A stretch of DNA of 64,000 nt from CAXNKG01 sp964202965 (GCA_964202965.1 CAXNKG010000008.1:1-64000); one strand, 5' to 3'. Counted from the stretch's first letter, positions 31,966-41,242 are shown. Program-made: numbers and translations. Notes: generated from the letters alone by a model not told the origin.

Positions 31966-34851
31966 ATGATCGTCAGGTTCGTCCGGGTTCTGCTCGTTCT
32001 CGTGATCCTGGCGCTGCCGGCTGCGTCGTATGCGCAGGAGGCGGTGCTCACCGGTACCGTGGCGGACTCGACAGGCGGCGTCCTCCCAGGCGTCACCGTA
32101 ACCGCCGTCCATGAAGCCACCGGCAACACGTTCCTTGCGGTCACCGACGAGCGCGGTATTTATCGGATTCCGGCAAGGGTCGGCCTGCTGCAGCTCGTGG
32201 CTGAACTCACAGGCTTTGCGACGGTGACGCGGGGCGGCGTCCAGTTGCTCGTCGGCCAGACCGTGACGGTGGACCTTCAGATGGCGCCCTCGACGGTGCA
32301 GGAAACTGTGACCGTCACCGGGGAGGCGCCGCTCCTCAACGTCGCCACGTCGAGTCTCGGCGGCAACGTCGATCCCCGACAGGTGCAGGAACTGCCGGTG
32401 CAGGGCCGCAACTGGATGTCGCTCGCCATGCTGGCCCCTGGCAGCCGCATGACCTCGCCGACGGGCACGACGCCGCTCCCCGATCGCAACCAGGGAGAAC
32501 AGCGGGAGTTTCAGCTGAGTCTCGACGGCCAGAACGTCGCGGGCGAGCTGGGGTACGGCGGGCAGCCGCGGTACTCCCAGGATTCGATCGCCGAGTTCCA
32601 GTTCATCTCCAACCGGTTCGATGCGACGCAGGGCCGGTCGTCAGGCGTGCAGGTCCGGGCGATTACCCGCTCCGGCACGAATGGGTTTTCCGGTTCGGTG
32701 CGCGGAAACTTCCGCGACAGCCGTTTCAATGCCGAGAACCCGGTGCTGAACCGCGTCGTGCCGATCGACAACCAGCAGCTCGCGTTCACGGCGGGCGGAC
32801 CGATTCGCCGCGACCTCCTGCACTACTTCGGGCATTTCGAGTACGAGCGCGAGCCGCGCTCGAGCGTCTGGAATACGCCGTTCCCGGCATTCAACGTCGA
32901 GCTCACGGGCAAGCAGACGGTCAAGATGGGCGGCATCCGGCTCGACTACCAGCTCACGCCGCAGGCCCGCATGATGGGGAAGTTCTCGGAGGCGCGCGTC
33001 TTTCAGCCGTTCGGCGCCGGCAACCAGAACCACCCCGCCGAGACCGGCGCGCACAGCGACCTCAATCGCGAGTACCTGGCGCAGTTCACGCAGGTCATCG
33101 GCAATCGTGCGGCCAATGAGATCAAGGGCGGGAAGACCCGCTACATCTTCACCGACGCGAACCTGACGACGTGGAACAACCACTGGCAGCGCGGCATCGG
33201 CGTCACGACAGGCTCGCCGCGCATTACTTTCACCGGCTTCACGATCGGCGGCAACCGGTTCTTCCCGCGCCACGGCGCGCAGGACATCTGGATGATCCGC
33301 GACGACTTCACGTTCTCGTACGACCTGCGAGGCCGCCACGATCTGCGCGCGGGCGGCGAGTATCAGCGCTACATCGACGACGGCAACAACTGTCAGTCGT
33401 GCATGGGCATCATCGACGCACGCAACGGGCCGCTGCCGTCGGCCGCGCAGCTCCAGGCCTGGTTCCCGGATCCATTCAACGCAGATACATGGAACATGGC
33501 CGCGATTTCGCCACTCGTCAGGACGTACGACATCGGCATCGGCGATTATTCAACGCACGATACACGGCCGCAGATTGCCGCCTGGCTCCAGGACGACTGG
33601 CGTGTGTCCTCCTCGCTGACCGTCAATGCGGGATTGCGGTACGACCTGAGCAAGAACGCGAGCGGCAACGAGTACGACATTCCGAATCTGCATCCGGGCG
33701 GCCGTCCTGACGACACCAACAACATCCAGCCCCGCGTCGGCTTCGCGTATCAGCTCAATGCCCGGACCGTCGTGCGCGGCGGATCGGGGCTGTATTACGG
33801 CGTGCCCCTGTCGGTGGAGACGTTCTGGATGGCGCAGATCAACCGGCTCCGCGTCCTGCAGTTCACCAACGACGGCCGCGCGAACTTCGCGGCCGACCCG
33901 CTGAACGGCCAGCCGCTGCCGACCCTCGCGCAGGCGGAGGGGCGCTTCTGCCACGCGCGGAACGTCCCCGGCTGCGTGCGGCTGGCGATTGGAGAGCTGA
34001 TTGCGCCGGACGAGTACAGCCGCGACCTCGCGCGCAGCTGGCAGAACTCGATCGGCGTCCAGCGGCAGTTCGGGGACACGATGGCCGTGGAGGCGGACTA
34101 CGTCTACACCCAGGGACGGCACGAGAAAGACATCCTCGAGAACGTGAACCTCACTTTTGATCCGGCGACCGGGGCCAACTACCCGTTCTCGAACATCGCG
34201 CGCCGCGCGCTGCCGGACTACGGGCTGATCTCGATGTCCGCCCGCACTGGACGATCGAGCTACCACGCGCTGCAGACGGCGTTCACCAAGCGGCTGGCGA
34301 ACCGGTGGCAGGCCTCGGCGACCTACACGTTGTCCGGATTGCGGGATGCGGAGTCGCGCCCGTTCACCGGCCTTCAAATGGTTCCGTTCCCGACCTCACC
34401 GGATCTGGGCGGCGAGTTTACGCTCGGGCAAACCGACCAGCGGCACCGCGCGGTGCTGAATGGCATCTGGCAGGTTGGCCGCGGCTTCCAGATGAGCGGG
34501 CTGTACTACCTCGGCGTGGGCGAGCGCTCGACGCACGTGTACAGCGGGGACCTGCGGGGGGTTGGCGGCGGGGGCGGCGGTCAGGCCCTGCGGCGGCAGC
34601 GGTTGCGGCCGGACGGCACCATTATCGCGCGCAACAGCTTCACGCAGCCCCGTCGTCAGCGCGTCGACCTGCGCGTGCAGCAGCGTATTCCGATGCGCGG
34701 CCGGCTGGCGATTGATGGCATCGTCGAGGTGTTCAACGTCTTCAACTCGCCCAACTGGACGCTGAACAGCGACCAGGCCAACCGGCTGTACAACACGCGG
34801 ATCTCCGGCGAGAACCGGACCGCGCAGTTGGGGTTCAGGGTGGGATTCTGA
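31966..34851 (+). CDS. Oar-like TonB-dependent receptor with carboxypeptidase-regulatory domain
   Basis: The 961-residue outer-membrane protein has a signal peptide (to 'ASYAQ'), an N-terminal carboxypeptidase-regulatory-like domain ('LTGTVADSTGGVLPGVTVTAVHEATG'), a plug region ('QELPVQGRNWMSLAMLAPG', 'GRSSGVQVRAITRSGTNGFSGSVRG') and a large barrel ending in Phe (QLGFRVGF). Such receptors import or display large ligands, powered by TonB. GCAGGAGGA before ATG 31966 fixes the start; an earlier ATG at 31942 lies in a dispersed repeat. The ligand is unknown. Two paralogues are at 42710 and 48156. Confidence 0.92.
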   Translation: MIVRFVRVLLVLVILALPAASYAQEAVLTGTVADSTGGVLPGVTVTAVHEATGNTFLAVTDERGIYRIPARVGLLQLVAELTGFATVTRGGVQLLVGQTVTVDLQMAPSTVQETVTVTGEAPLLNVATSSLGGNVDPRQVQELPVQGRNWMSLAMLAPGSRMTSPTGTTPLPDRNQGEQREFQLSLDGQNVAGELGYGGQPRYSQDSIAEFQFISNRFDATQGRSSGVQVRAITRSGTNGFSGSVRGNFRDSRFNAENPVLNRVVPIDNQQLAFTAGGPIRRDLLHYFGHFEYEREPRSSVWNTPFPAFNVELTGKQTVKMGGIRLDYQLTPQARMMGKFSEARVFQPFGAGNQNHPAETGAHSDLNREYLAQFTQVIGNRAANEIKGGKTRYIFTDANLTTWNNHWQRGIGVTTGSPRITFTGFTIGGNRFFPRHGAQDIWMIRDDFTFSYDLRGRHDLRAGGEYQRYIDDGNNCQSCMGIIDARNGPLPSAAQLQAWFPDPFNADTWNMAAISPLVRTYDIGIGDYSTHDTRPQIAAWLQDDWRVSSSLTVNAGLRYDLSKNASGNEYDIPNLHPGGRPDDTNNIQPRVGFAYQLNARTVVRGGSGLYYGVPLSVETFWMAQINRLRVLQFTNDGRANFAADPLNGQPLPTLAQAEGRFCHARNVPGCVRLAIGELIAPDEYSRDLARSWQNSIGVQRQFGDTMAVEADYVYTQGRHEKDILENVNLTFDPATGANYPFSNIARRALPDYGLISMSARTGRSSYHALQTAFTKRLANRWQASATYTLSGLRDAESRPFTGLQMVPFPTSPDLGGEFTLGQTDQRHRAVLNGIWQVGRGFQMSGLYYLGVGERSTHVYSGDLRGVGGGGGGQALRRQRLRPDGTIIARNSFTQPRRQRVDLRVQQRIPMRGRLAIDGIVEVFNVFNSPNWTLNSDQANRLYNTRISGENRTAQLGFRVGF

Positions 34852-34860
34852 GGAGGCTCT

Positions 34861-34912
34861 GGGCTCAAGGCTCGCGGCTCAGGGAAGAACGTTCTTCCTA
34901 AAGCCTTGAGCC
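34861..34912. terminator. Nested inverted repeats between convergent genes
   Basis: GGCTCAAGGCT at 34862-34872 pairs perfectly with AGCCTTGAGCC at 34902-34912. Inside it, GGAAGAAC/GTTCTTCC at 34883-34898 is a perfect 16-bp palindrome. The gap separates a rightward TonB gene from a leftward propeller gene, so a bidirectional terminator is likely, although there is no T-tract. Confidence 0.55.
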
Positions 34913-34931
34913 TTGAGCCCAGGGCCTTGTC

Positions 34932-36050
34932 CTATCTCGCGAGGAACCGCTGGACCCGGTTGTTCGGGTCAACCTCCCCGGTGTAGAGATTGCCGTCCGA
35001 GTCGGTCGCCACCATGTGCAGCGCGTTGAAGCCGCCGCCGTTGCGACCGAGGTAGCCGATTCGGGCGGTCACCTTGTCGGTGCTCCGGTCCACCAGCCAC
35101 ACGACATTGTTCATGTGGTCGCCCACGAAGAGCGACCGGCTGTCCTTCGTCAGCGCCAGGCCGACGGCGGAGCCGTCGCCAAGCGTCGCCGGCGCCACTG
35201 AATACTCCCGCACGAACTTGCCCGGCTTCGTGAACACCTGAATTCGGTTCGCCTGCCGATCGGCGACGTAGACGTCATTGCCCGCCACGAAGATCGTGAC
35301 GTGCCCGAGGAAGTCCTTGTAGGTCGTGAGCGGCACCTTCGCGTCGTAGCGCGGGCGCGGCATCGGGCCGATCTCGCCGAGCGGCTTGCCGTAGGCGCCC
35401 CAGCCGCGCTTGAACTTGTAGGTGTCCATGTCGAACACGAGGACGCGGCCGGCGAGGTAGTTGTCGATCACGTACACCTCGCGCGCCTTCTCGTCGAAGG
35501 ACGCGCCCTCGACGCCGACGACGATCGCTTCGGTGCCGGCCGGCACGACGACCGCCGGCGGCCCGCCGGGCTTTGCCGGCACGGGGCGCTGGGGATGGCG
35601 CGGGAACTCGGCGACGAGCTTCCCCGGCTTCGTGTAGATCCGGAACGTGTCCGAGCCCACCCAGACCTGATCCTTCGAGTCGATCATCAGCATGTGGCCC
35701 TGGGGCGTATCCCATGAGTGCACCAGGTTGCCCTGGCGATCGAAGGCCAGCACCGCAGGCGCCTTCACGCAGCACTCGGCCTGCGGCGGGTCGACCGCGG
35801 CGAAATTCTCGGTGTCGTTCAGGTCGTTGGGGCGATGGAGGACCCAGATGATGTCGTCGTTGTCGACGCCCAGGCCGGTCACGCCGCCGAACGTCCACTT
35901 GTTCGGGAGCGGGAGCTTGGGCCACGAGCCGTCGAAGGTGAACTTGGCGACGGTCTGCGTCTCCTGCGCCGCGGGCTGTGCACCGGTACCGGTGAGCAGG
36001 GCCACGGTGACCGCGGCAGCAAGGATCCTGGTGAAGCGGGCTGTTCTCAT
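34932..36050 (-). CDS. Secreted NHL-type six-bladed propeller protein
   Basis: The 372-residue product has a signal peptide and repeated NHL/YWTD-like blades: 'GVTGLGVDNDDIIWVLHRPND', 'AVLAFDRQGNLVHSWDTPQG', 'DVYVADRQANRIQVFTKPGKFVREY' and 'HMVATDSDGNLYTGEVDPNNRVQRFL'. A Cys pair (ECCVKAP) may form a disulfide. It resembles peptidyl-alpha-hydroxyglycine lyase-like propellers, but catalytic residues cannot be confirmed by eye. The ATG at 36050 starts at the signal peptide with GGGAGA upstream. A second such propeller is at 40045. Confidence 0.85.
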   Translation of the reverse strand: MRTARFTRILAAAVTVALLTGTGAQPAAQETQTVAKFTFDGSWPKLPLPNKWTFGGVTGLGVDNDDIIWVLHRPNDLNDTENFAAVDPPQAECCVKAPAVLAFDRQGNLVHSWDTPQGHMLMIDSKDQVWVGSDTFRIYTKPGKLVAEFPRHPQRPVPAKPGGPPAVVVPAGTEAIVVGVEGASFDEKAREVYVIDNYLAGRVLVFDMDTYKFKRGWGAYGKPLGEIGPMPRPRYDAKVPLTTYKDFLGHVTIFVAGNDVYVADRQANRIQVFTKPGKFVREYSVAPATLGDGSAVGLALTKDSRSLFVGDHMNNVVWLVDRSTDKVTARIGYLGRNGGGFNALHMVATDSDGNLYTGEVDPNNRVQRFLAR

Positions 36051-36120
36051 ATGCGTGTCTCCCTTGGCCGGCATGTCCTCAGCTCGGGGGAACATACACC
36101 ACTTCGGCTACGATCGTCGC

Positions 36121-37308
36121 GTGCCAGACGCGTTCATCGTCTCCGCCGTCCGCACGCCTGTCGGCCGGGCCGGCGGCAGCCTCGCTGGCGTCCGTGCTGA
36201 CGATCTTGCCGCGATCGTCGTGAAGGCGGCCGTCGAGCGCGCGGGTCTCGACCCTGCCCGCATCGACGACGTGATCCTGGGGTGCGCGAATCAGGCGGGG
36301 GAGGACAACCGCAACGTCGCCCGGATGGCCGTGCTCCTCGCCGGACTGCCGGCGGACGTCCCCGGCCAGACCGTCAACCGGCTCTGCGGCTCGGGTCTGC
36401 AGGCGGCCGCGAGCGCTGCCCAGGCCATCAAGGCCGGCGAGGGCGAGGTGTTCATCGCCGGTGGCGTGGAGAGCATGACGCGGGCGCCCTACGTGATGCT
36501 GAAGCCGGGCGTTCCGTGGAGCCGCGAGGCGCCGGCGGTGGCCGATTCCACGGTCGGCTGGCGGTTCGCCAATCCGCGAATGCGCGAGGGATGGACGATC
36601 TCGCTCGGCATGACCGCTGAGGTGGTCGCCGAACGCTACGGGATCTCCCGCGAGGATCAGGACGCCTTCGCGGCCGGGAGCCAGCAGCGGGCCGCCGCCG
36701 CGGTGCGGGACGGGGTATTCGCGGACGAGATCGTGCCGGTGGAGATGGCTGGCGCCGGCGGAAAAGCCGTGCGCGTCGAGGCCGACGAGCATCCCCGTCC
36801 GGGCACGACCATCGAAAAGCTGTCAGGGCTCGCCGCCGCCTTCAAGACCGGCGGCACGGTCACGGCGGGCAACTCGAGTGGCATCAACGACGGCGCGTCG
36901 GCGCTGGCGGTCGTCAGCTCGGCGCACAAGGGCGTAAGACCGCTGGCGCGCATCATCACAACCGCCGTGGCGGGTGTCGATCCCGACGTCATGGGCATCG
37001 GACCGGTCCCTGCGGTGCGCAAGGCGCTGGCACGCGCCGGGCTCACCATCGATCAGATGGATCTCGTCGAGCTGAACGAGGCGTTTGCGGCGCAGACGCT
37101 CGCGTGTATCCGCCAACTCGAGATCGACCCGGCCAGGGTCAATGTCTACGGCGGCGCCATTGCGCTCGGTCACGCGCTCGGATCGTCGGGCGCGAGGATG
37201 CTCACGACCCTCACGCACGCGCTCCATCGCCGCAAGGCGCGCTACGGCCTGGCCGCGATGTGCGTCGGCGTTGGCCAGGGTATCGCGATGATCGTCGAGC
37301 GACCCTAG
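36121..37308 (+). CDS. Thiolase, 3-oxoadipyl-CoA/acetyl-CoA acyltransferase type
   Basis: The 395-residue thiolase has all catalytic residues: Cys89 in 'NRLCGSGLQAA', His351 in 'GGAIALGHALGSSGAR' and Cys381 in 'AAMCVGVGQG'. The segment 'GCANQAGEDNRNVARMA' is typical of the PcaF/PaaJ branch, which splits 3-oxoadipyl-CoA into succinyl-CoA and acetyl-CoA; acetoacetyl-CoA thiolase activity is the alternative. It starts at GTG 36121; an in-frame extension lies antisense to the propeller gene and is rejected. The 3-oxoacid CoA-transferase genes a little downstream would supply its acyl-CoA substrate. It overlaps the convergent MFS gene by 4 bp. Confidence 0.9.
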   Translation: MPDAFIVSAVRTPVGRAGGSLAGVRADDLAAIVVKAAVERAGLDPARIDDVILGCANQAGEDNRNVARMAVLLAGLPADVPGQTVNRLCGSGLQAAASAAQAIKAGEGEVFIAGGVESMTRAPYVMLKPGVPWSREAPAVADSTVGWRFANPRMREGWTISLGMTAEVVAERYGISREDQDAFAAGSQQRAAAAVRDGVFADEIVPVEMAGAGGKAVRVEADEHPRPGTTIEKLSGLAAAFKTGGTVTAGNSSGINDGASALAVVSSAHKGVRPLARIITTAVAGVDPDVMGIGPVPAVRKALARAGLTIDQMDLVELNEAFAAQTLACIRQLEIDPARVNVYGGAIALGHALGSSGARMLTTLTHALHRRKARYGLAAMCVGVGQGIAMIVERP

Positions 37309-38600
37309 GCGCGGTCCAGCGTTCCGGCGTTCTCCCGCAGCCACGGCAGCGTGGCCAGCGTCACGACCGTTGTGGCGAGCGCAAACAGGGCGATCGCCGT
37401 GGAGCTCTGATACACGAGAAAGAGATAGGCGGCGACGGCGGGGGCCGGGCCGCCGGCCGTGATCGCCGCCATGTGATAGCCGAGGCCTGAACCGGTGTAG
37501 CGTCGCGACGCGGGAAAGTTCTCCGCAATCACCGCCGCCTGCGGCCCGTACTGCAGATCCTGCAGCATGCCGTCCACCAGGAGTCCGAGGATGACCAGCG
37601 GCATCGCGCGCGTGTTCATCAGCGCGAAGAGCGCGAACACCCACAGTCCGGTGCCGACCGCGCCGATGCCGATAATCCGCCGACGGCCGTAGCGGTCGGC
37701 AAGATATCCGGCAAGCGGCAGCACCGCGAGCGAACCGATCGCACGAATGGACACGGCGTTCAGCAGGTCCGCGCGATCGAGGCCGAGCACCTGCGTGCCG
37801 TAGGTCAGCACGTACGTCGTCGTGATGTAGAACGGCGCAAGCTGGCCCGTCCGCAGCAGCATCGTCAGCACGACCTGGCGCCAGTTGAATCGGAGCACCT
37901 CCGCGATCGGCACGCGGACGATCTTCCGCTCTGCCTTGAGCGCCGTGAACACCGGCGACTCGAGCGTCCCGATGCGGATCCAGAGCCCGATCACAATCAG
38001 GACGATGCTCGCCAGGAAGGGGACACGCCATCCCCACTCGAGGAACGCGGCGTCGTCGAGCGTCGTGCTCATGACGGCCAGGGCCGAGTTCGCCATGATG
38101 GCGCCGAGCGGCGATCCCATCTGCGGGAAGCTCATGGCCAGCCCGCGGCGGCCGGGCGCCGCCCATTCGCCGGCCATCAGGATCGACCCGCTCCACTCGC
38201 CGCCGACTGCAATGCCCTGCATGACGCGAAAGACGGTCAGGAGCACCGCGCCCCAGATCCCGATGCGCTCGTATGAGGGAACGAGGCCCACACACACGGT
38301 CGCGACGCCCATGATGAGCATCGTGGTGACGAGCAGCGCCTTCCGGCCGATGCGGTCGCCGAAGTGGCCGAAGATCGCCGCGCCGAACGGCCGCGCGGCA
38401 AAACCGGCGAAGAACGTGACGTAGGAGAGGAGGCTGCCGAGCGCAGGGTCGAGATTCGAGAAGAACAGTTTTGGAAAGACGAGCGCGGCCGCCGCGCCGT
38501 ACAGGTAGAAGTCGTACCACTCGACGGTCGTGCCGATCGTGGACGCGGCGACGGCGCGACGCAGGTGCCGCCGGCGGGTCTGTTCGTCGAAGTCTGGCAC
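37305..38600 (-). CDS. MHS-family MFS metabolite:H+ symporter
   Basis: The 431-residue integral membrane protein is of the metabolite:H+ symporter branch (ShiA/ProP/KgtP relatives). Diagnostic parts are 'RRRHLRRAVAASTIGTTVEWYDFYLYG', 'FFAGFAARPFGAAIFGHFGDRIGRK', 'RVMQGIAVGGEWSGSILMAGEWA' and 'RRYTGSGLGYHMAAITAGGPAP'. These carriers import organic acids such as shikimate, 2-oxoglutarate or aromatic acids. GTG at 38600 gives the expected N-terminus; longer frames run through the divergent CoA-transferase gene. It sits between the thiolase and CoA-transferase genes, which suggests import for the same pathway. Confidence 0.9.
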   Translation of the reverse strand: MPDFDEQTRRRHLRRAVAASTIGTTVEWYDFYLYGAAAALVFPKLFFSNLDPALGSLLSYVTFFAGFAARPFGAAIFGHFGDRIGRKALLVTTMLIMGVATVCVGLVPSYERIGIWGAVLLTVFRVMQGIAVGGEWSGSILMAGEWAAPGRRGLAMSFPQMGSPLGAIMANSALAVMSTTLDDAAFLEWGWRVPFLASIVLIVIGLWIRIGTLESPVFTALKAERKIVRVPIAEVLRFNWRQVVLTMLLRTGQLAPFYITTTYVLTYGTQVLGLDRADLLNAVSIRAIGSLAVLPLAGYLADRYGRRRIIGIGAVGTGLWVFALFALMNTRAMPLVILGLLVDGMLQDLQYGPQAAVIAENFPASRRYTGSGLGYHMAAITAGGPAPAVAAYLFLVYQSSTAIALFALATTVVTLATLPWLRENAGTLDRA

Positions 38601-38652
38601 GCGGAGGCGGCGATTATCACACGCGGGGACGTATGATGGTCGCCCAGTCGCG

Positions 38653-39342
38653 ATGAACAAGGTGGTGACGAGCGCGGCCGCCGCGGTGGCCGACATTCCC
38701 GACGGCGCGCGCATTATGGTCGGCGGGTTCGGCGTCTGCGGGGTGCCCGAGGATCTGATTCGCGCCCTGCATGCGCGTGGGAGCCGCCGGCTCACCATCA
38801 TCAGCAACAATGCGGGCGTCGGCGGCGCGGGAGTCGGACGGCTCCTCGCGGCGAAGCAGATCGCGCGCCTCATCGGCACCTACGTCGGCGACAACGAGGA
38901 ATTCGAGCGCCAGATGCGCAGCGGCGACATCGAGGCGGAGCTGATTCCGCAGGGGACGTTCGCGGAGCGGATGCGCGCCGCCGGGGCCGGGCTCGGCGGC
39001 TTCTTCACGCCGACCGGCGCCGGCACGATCGTCGCCGAAGGGAAGGAACGGCGCATCATCGACGGGCGCGAGTTCCTCCTCGAGCTGCCGCTGCACGCGG
39101 ACTTCGCGCTGGTCAAGGCGTTCCGCGGCGATCGGCTCGGTAATCTCGTCTATCGGAAGACCGCGCGCAACTTCAATCCGGTGATGGCGATGGCCGCCGC
39201 GGTCACCATCGCGGAAGTCGAGGAGCTCGTCGAACCGGGCGGCATCGACCCTGAGACCGTCGTCACGCCCGGCATCTTCGTTGCGCGCGTCGTACAGGGA
39301 ACCGGCTACGAGAAGGCGATTGAACGGCGGACGACGCGATGA
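38653..39342 (+). CDS. 3-oxoacid CoA-transferase subunit A
   Basis: The 229-residue subunit A of a succinyl-CoA:3-oxoacid CoA-transferase has the family pattern 'IMVGGFGVCGVPEDLIRAL', 'ISNNAGVGGAGVGRLLAAKQI', 'YVGDNEEFERQMRSGDIEAELIPQGTFAERMRAAGAG', 'FFTPTGAGTIVAEGKE' and 'GNLVYRKTARNFNPVMAMAA'. It activates acetoacetate or 3-oxoadipate with succinyl-CoA. The ATG at 38653 is 53 bp from the divergent transporter start. It overlaps subunit B by 4 bp. Confidence 0.92.
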   Translation: MNKVVTSAAAAVADIPDGARIMVGGFGVCGVPEDLIRALHARGSRRLTIISNNAGVGGAGVGRLLAAKQIARLIGTYVGDNEEFERQMRSGDIEAELIPQGTFAERMRAAGAGLGGFFTPTGAGTIVAEGKERRIIDGREFLLELPLHADFALVKAFRGDRLGNLVYRKTARNFNPVMAMAAAVTIAEVEELVEPGGIDPETVVTPGIFVARVVQGTGYEKAIERRTTR

Positions 39343-39989
39343 ACGCGCGTGAGCGCATCGTTCGCCGCGTCGCCCGCGAGCTGCGCGACGGCGACTATGT
39401 CAATCTCGGCATCGGTCTCCCGACGCTCGTGGCCAACTACATTCCTCCGGGGATCCATGTCGTCATCCACTCCGAGAACGGCATGCTGGGGGTGGGGCCG
39501 TATCCGGCCGACGACCAGGTTGACGCCGATCTCATCAATGCGGGGAAGGAGACGGTGACCGAGGAGGCGGGCGCGTCGTATTTCGACGGCGCGACGTCGT
39601 TCGCGATGGTGCGCGGGGGTCACATAGACCTTACGGTGCTCGGGGCGATGCAGGTTGATGCCGAGGGCAGTCTGGCCAACTGGATGATTCCAGGGACCAT
39701 CATGCGGGGGATGGGCGGCGCGATGGACCTGGTGGCCGGCGCTCGCCGCGTCATCGTGGCCATGGAGCACACGACGCGGGCCGGGGCGCACAAGATCGTG
39801 GAGCGCTGCACGCTCCCGCTGACCGGCGCCAGGGTGGTCCACCGGATCATCACCGAACTGGCCGTCATCGACGTGACGCCACGGGGGCTCGTTCTGGTCG
39901 AGCGGGCCGAGAACTCGACGGTTGAGGCGGTACAGGCGGCCACCGGGTCCGGGCTGGTCGTGGCCGGCGGGGCGCCTGCGTTGTTCTAG
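39339..39989 (+). CDS. 3-oxoacid CoA-transferase subunit B
   Basis: The 216-residue subunit B carries the catalytic glutamate in 'HSENGMLGVG' (Glu46), which forms the glutamyl-CoA thioester. Other markers are 'GDYVNLGIGLPTLVANYIP', 'SFAMVRGGHIDLTVLGAMQVDAEGSLANWMIPG', 'GMGGAMDLV' and 'NSTVEAVQAATG'. It starts at the ATGA overlap with subunit A. Together with the thiolase it would complete either acetoacetate use or the last steps of the beta-ketoadipate pathway. Confidence 0.93.
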   Translation: MNARERIVRRVARELRDGDYVNLGIGLPTLVANYIPPGIHVVIHSENGMLGVGPYPADDQVDADLINAGKETVTEEAGASYFDGATSFAMVRGGHIDLTVLGAMQVDAEGSLANWMIPGTIMRGMGGAMDLVAGARRVIVAMEHTTRAGAHKIVERCTLPLTGARVVHRIITELAVIDVTPRGLVLVERAENSTVEAVQAATGSGLVVAGGAPALF

Positions 39990-40044
39990 GCGGTCCTCCG
40001 CCGCTTTGCTACAATCCCCGCTTGCCGAGAGGGGGCATGCTCAT

Positions 40045-41199
40045 ATGAAAAAACTCAGCGCCAAAAAACTCAGCGCCGCTGTGGCGGCTTTCGCGGTGTT
40101 ACTCGTCGTCGGCGGGTTCGCACAGTCGCAGCAGCAGAAGGGCGGCGGCGACATCACGGGTCCGTACGAAGTGGTGGCCAACTGGCCGCAGAACTGGTGC
40201 GGGCAGGGCTTTCAGATCGGGTCGACTGCCGGTGTCTGGGCCGAGACGCCGGATCGCGTCTTCATCTTCTCCCGCGGATGCCTACCGGTTCTCGAAAATC
40301 CGGGCGACCCGGTGCCGACCCGCAATGCATCGGGGTATGACCTCTCACAGAAGGACCCGACCCGGCATCCGCGCTGGGATCACATCGTCAACATCGTCGA
40401 TCGCAACGGCCGGCTGGTGGAGTCGTGGGAGCAGCACAACAAGCTGTTCGTCCGGCCGCACCGCGTCCTCGTGAACCCGTACGACCCGGAACGTCATGTG
40501 TGGCTCGTCGATGACGGTGTCCATGCTATCTACAAGTTCACGCGCGACGGCAAGCAGCTCGTGCAGACCATCGGCACGCCGCGTGTGCCTGGGAACGACG
40601 AAACCCACTTCGCGCGGCCGACCGATATCGCGTGGCTGCCCGACGGGACGTTCTTCATCAGCGACGGCTACATCAACACGCGCGTCGTGAAGTTCGACCG
40701 CAACGGCAAGTACCTCACGTCCTGGGGGATGAAGGGCACGCCGCCCACCGAAACGCGGCCGTACTACATGAACACGGTGCACGCGATTGTCGCCGACAAG
40801 CAGCGCCGTCTCTACGTCAGCGATCGCGCCAACAACCGCGTACAGGTCTTCGACGAGAACGGGAAGTTCCTGGACGTGTGGCCGAACGTGCCGCTGCCGT
40901 ACTCGTTCCTGATGTCGGACGACCAGCACCTCTGGTCCGCGTCTGGGCAGACGCAGAAGTTCACGAAGTACGACCTGAACGGGAAGCTGCTGTCCTCCTG
41001 GGGCACGTTCGGCACGATGCCGGGCGGCTTCTGGGGTGTGCACCAGTTCCACGTCGACAGCGAGGGCGGTCTGTACACGGCCGACGTGCATGTTGGCCGG
41101 CCGCAGAAGTTCCGCCCGCGCCCCGGCGTGAATCGCGACCTGCTCATCGGCGCCCCAACCCGCGCGGTGCGCACGGTCACGACGTCGTCGAGCAACTAA
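40045..41199 (+). CDS. Secreted NHL-repeat propeller (peptidylamidoglycolate lyase-like)
   Basis: The 384-residue product has a lysine-rich N-terminus (KKLSAKKLSA, from a tandem DNA duplication) followed by a hydrophobic signal. The propeller shows NHL blades: 'DHIVNIVDRNGRLVESWEQHNKLFVRPHRVLVNPYDPERHVWLVDDGVHAIYKF', 'HFARPTDIAWLPDGTFFISDGYINTRVVKFDRNGKYLTSWG' and 'RLYVSDRANNRVQVFDENGKF', shown here as key segments. The nearest well-known family is the lyase domain of peptide-amidating enzymes; function here is unproven. GAGAGGGGG lies before the ATG. Confidence 0.85.
   Translation: MKKLSAKKLSAAVAAFAVLLVVGGFAQSQQQKGGGDITGPYEVVANWPQNWCGQGFQIGSTAGVWAETPDRVFIFSRGCLPVLENPGDPVPTRNASGYDLSQKDPTRHPRWDHIVNIVDRNGRLVESWEQHNKLFVRPHRVLVNPYDPERHVWLVDDGVHAIYKFTRDGKQLVQTIGTPRVPGNDETHFARPTDIAWLPDGTFFISDGYINTRVVKFDRNGKYLTSWGMKGTPPTETRPYYMNTVHAIVADKQRRLYVSDRANNRVQVFDENGKFLDVWPNVPLPYSFLMSDDQHLWSASGQTQKFTKYDLNGKLLSSWGTFGTMPGGFWGVHQFHVDSEGGLYTADVHVGRPQKFRPRPGVNRDLLIGAPTRAVRTVTTSSSN
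40047..40080. repeat. 15-bp direct repeat in signal-peptide coding DNA
   Basis: GAAAAAACTCAGCGCC is followed by AAAAAACTCAGCGCC, giving the duplicated KKLSA in the n-region of the signal peptide. It is an in-frame tandem duplication that adds positive charge. Confidence 0.65.
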
Positions 41200-41205
41200 C
41201 CGCCC

Positions 41206-41242
41206 ATTAAATAGGGTCGGGGGTCATTTAATGAGGACACTC
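41206..41242. repeat. 37-bp repeat, copy 2, supplying the start codon of the M28 peptidase
   Basis: This copy differs at one base from the copy at 31917-31953. Its right half contains ATTTAATGAGGACACTC, and the ATG at 41231 is the only good start for the peptidase gene. The first four codons (MRTL) are thus part of the mobile repeat. Confidence 0.8.

Noticed and set aside
35692..36120. N-terminal extension of the thiolase
   Set aside because: It is antisense to the propeller gene; the standard thiolase N-terminus begins at GTG 36121.
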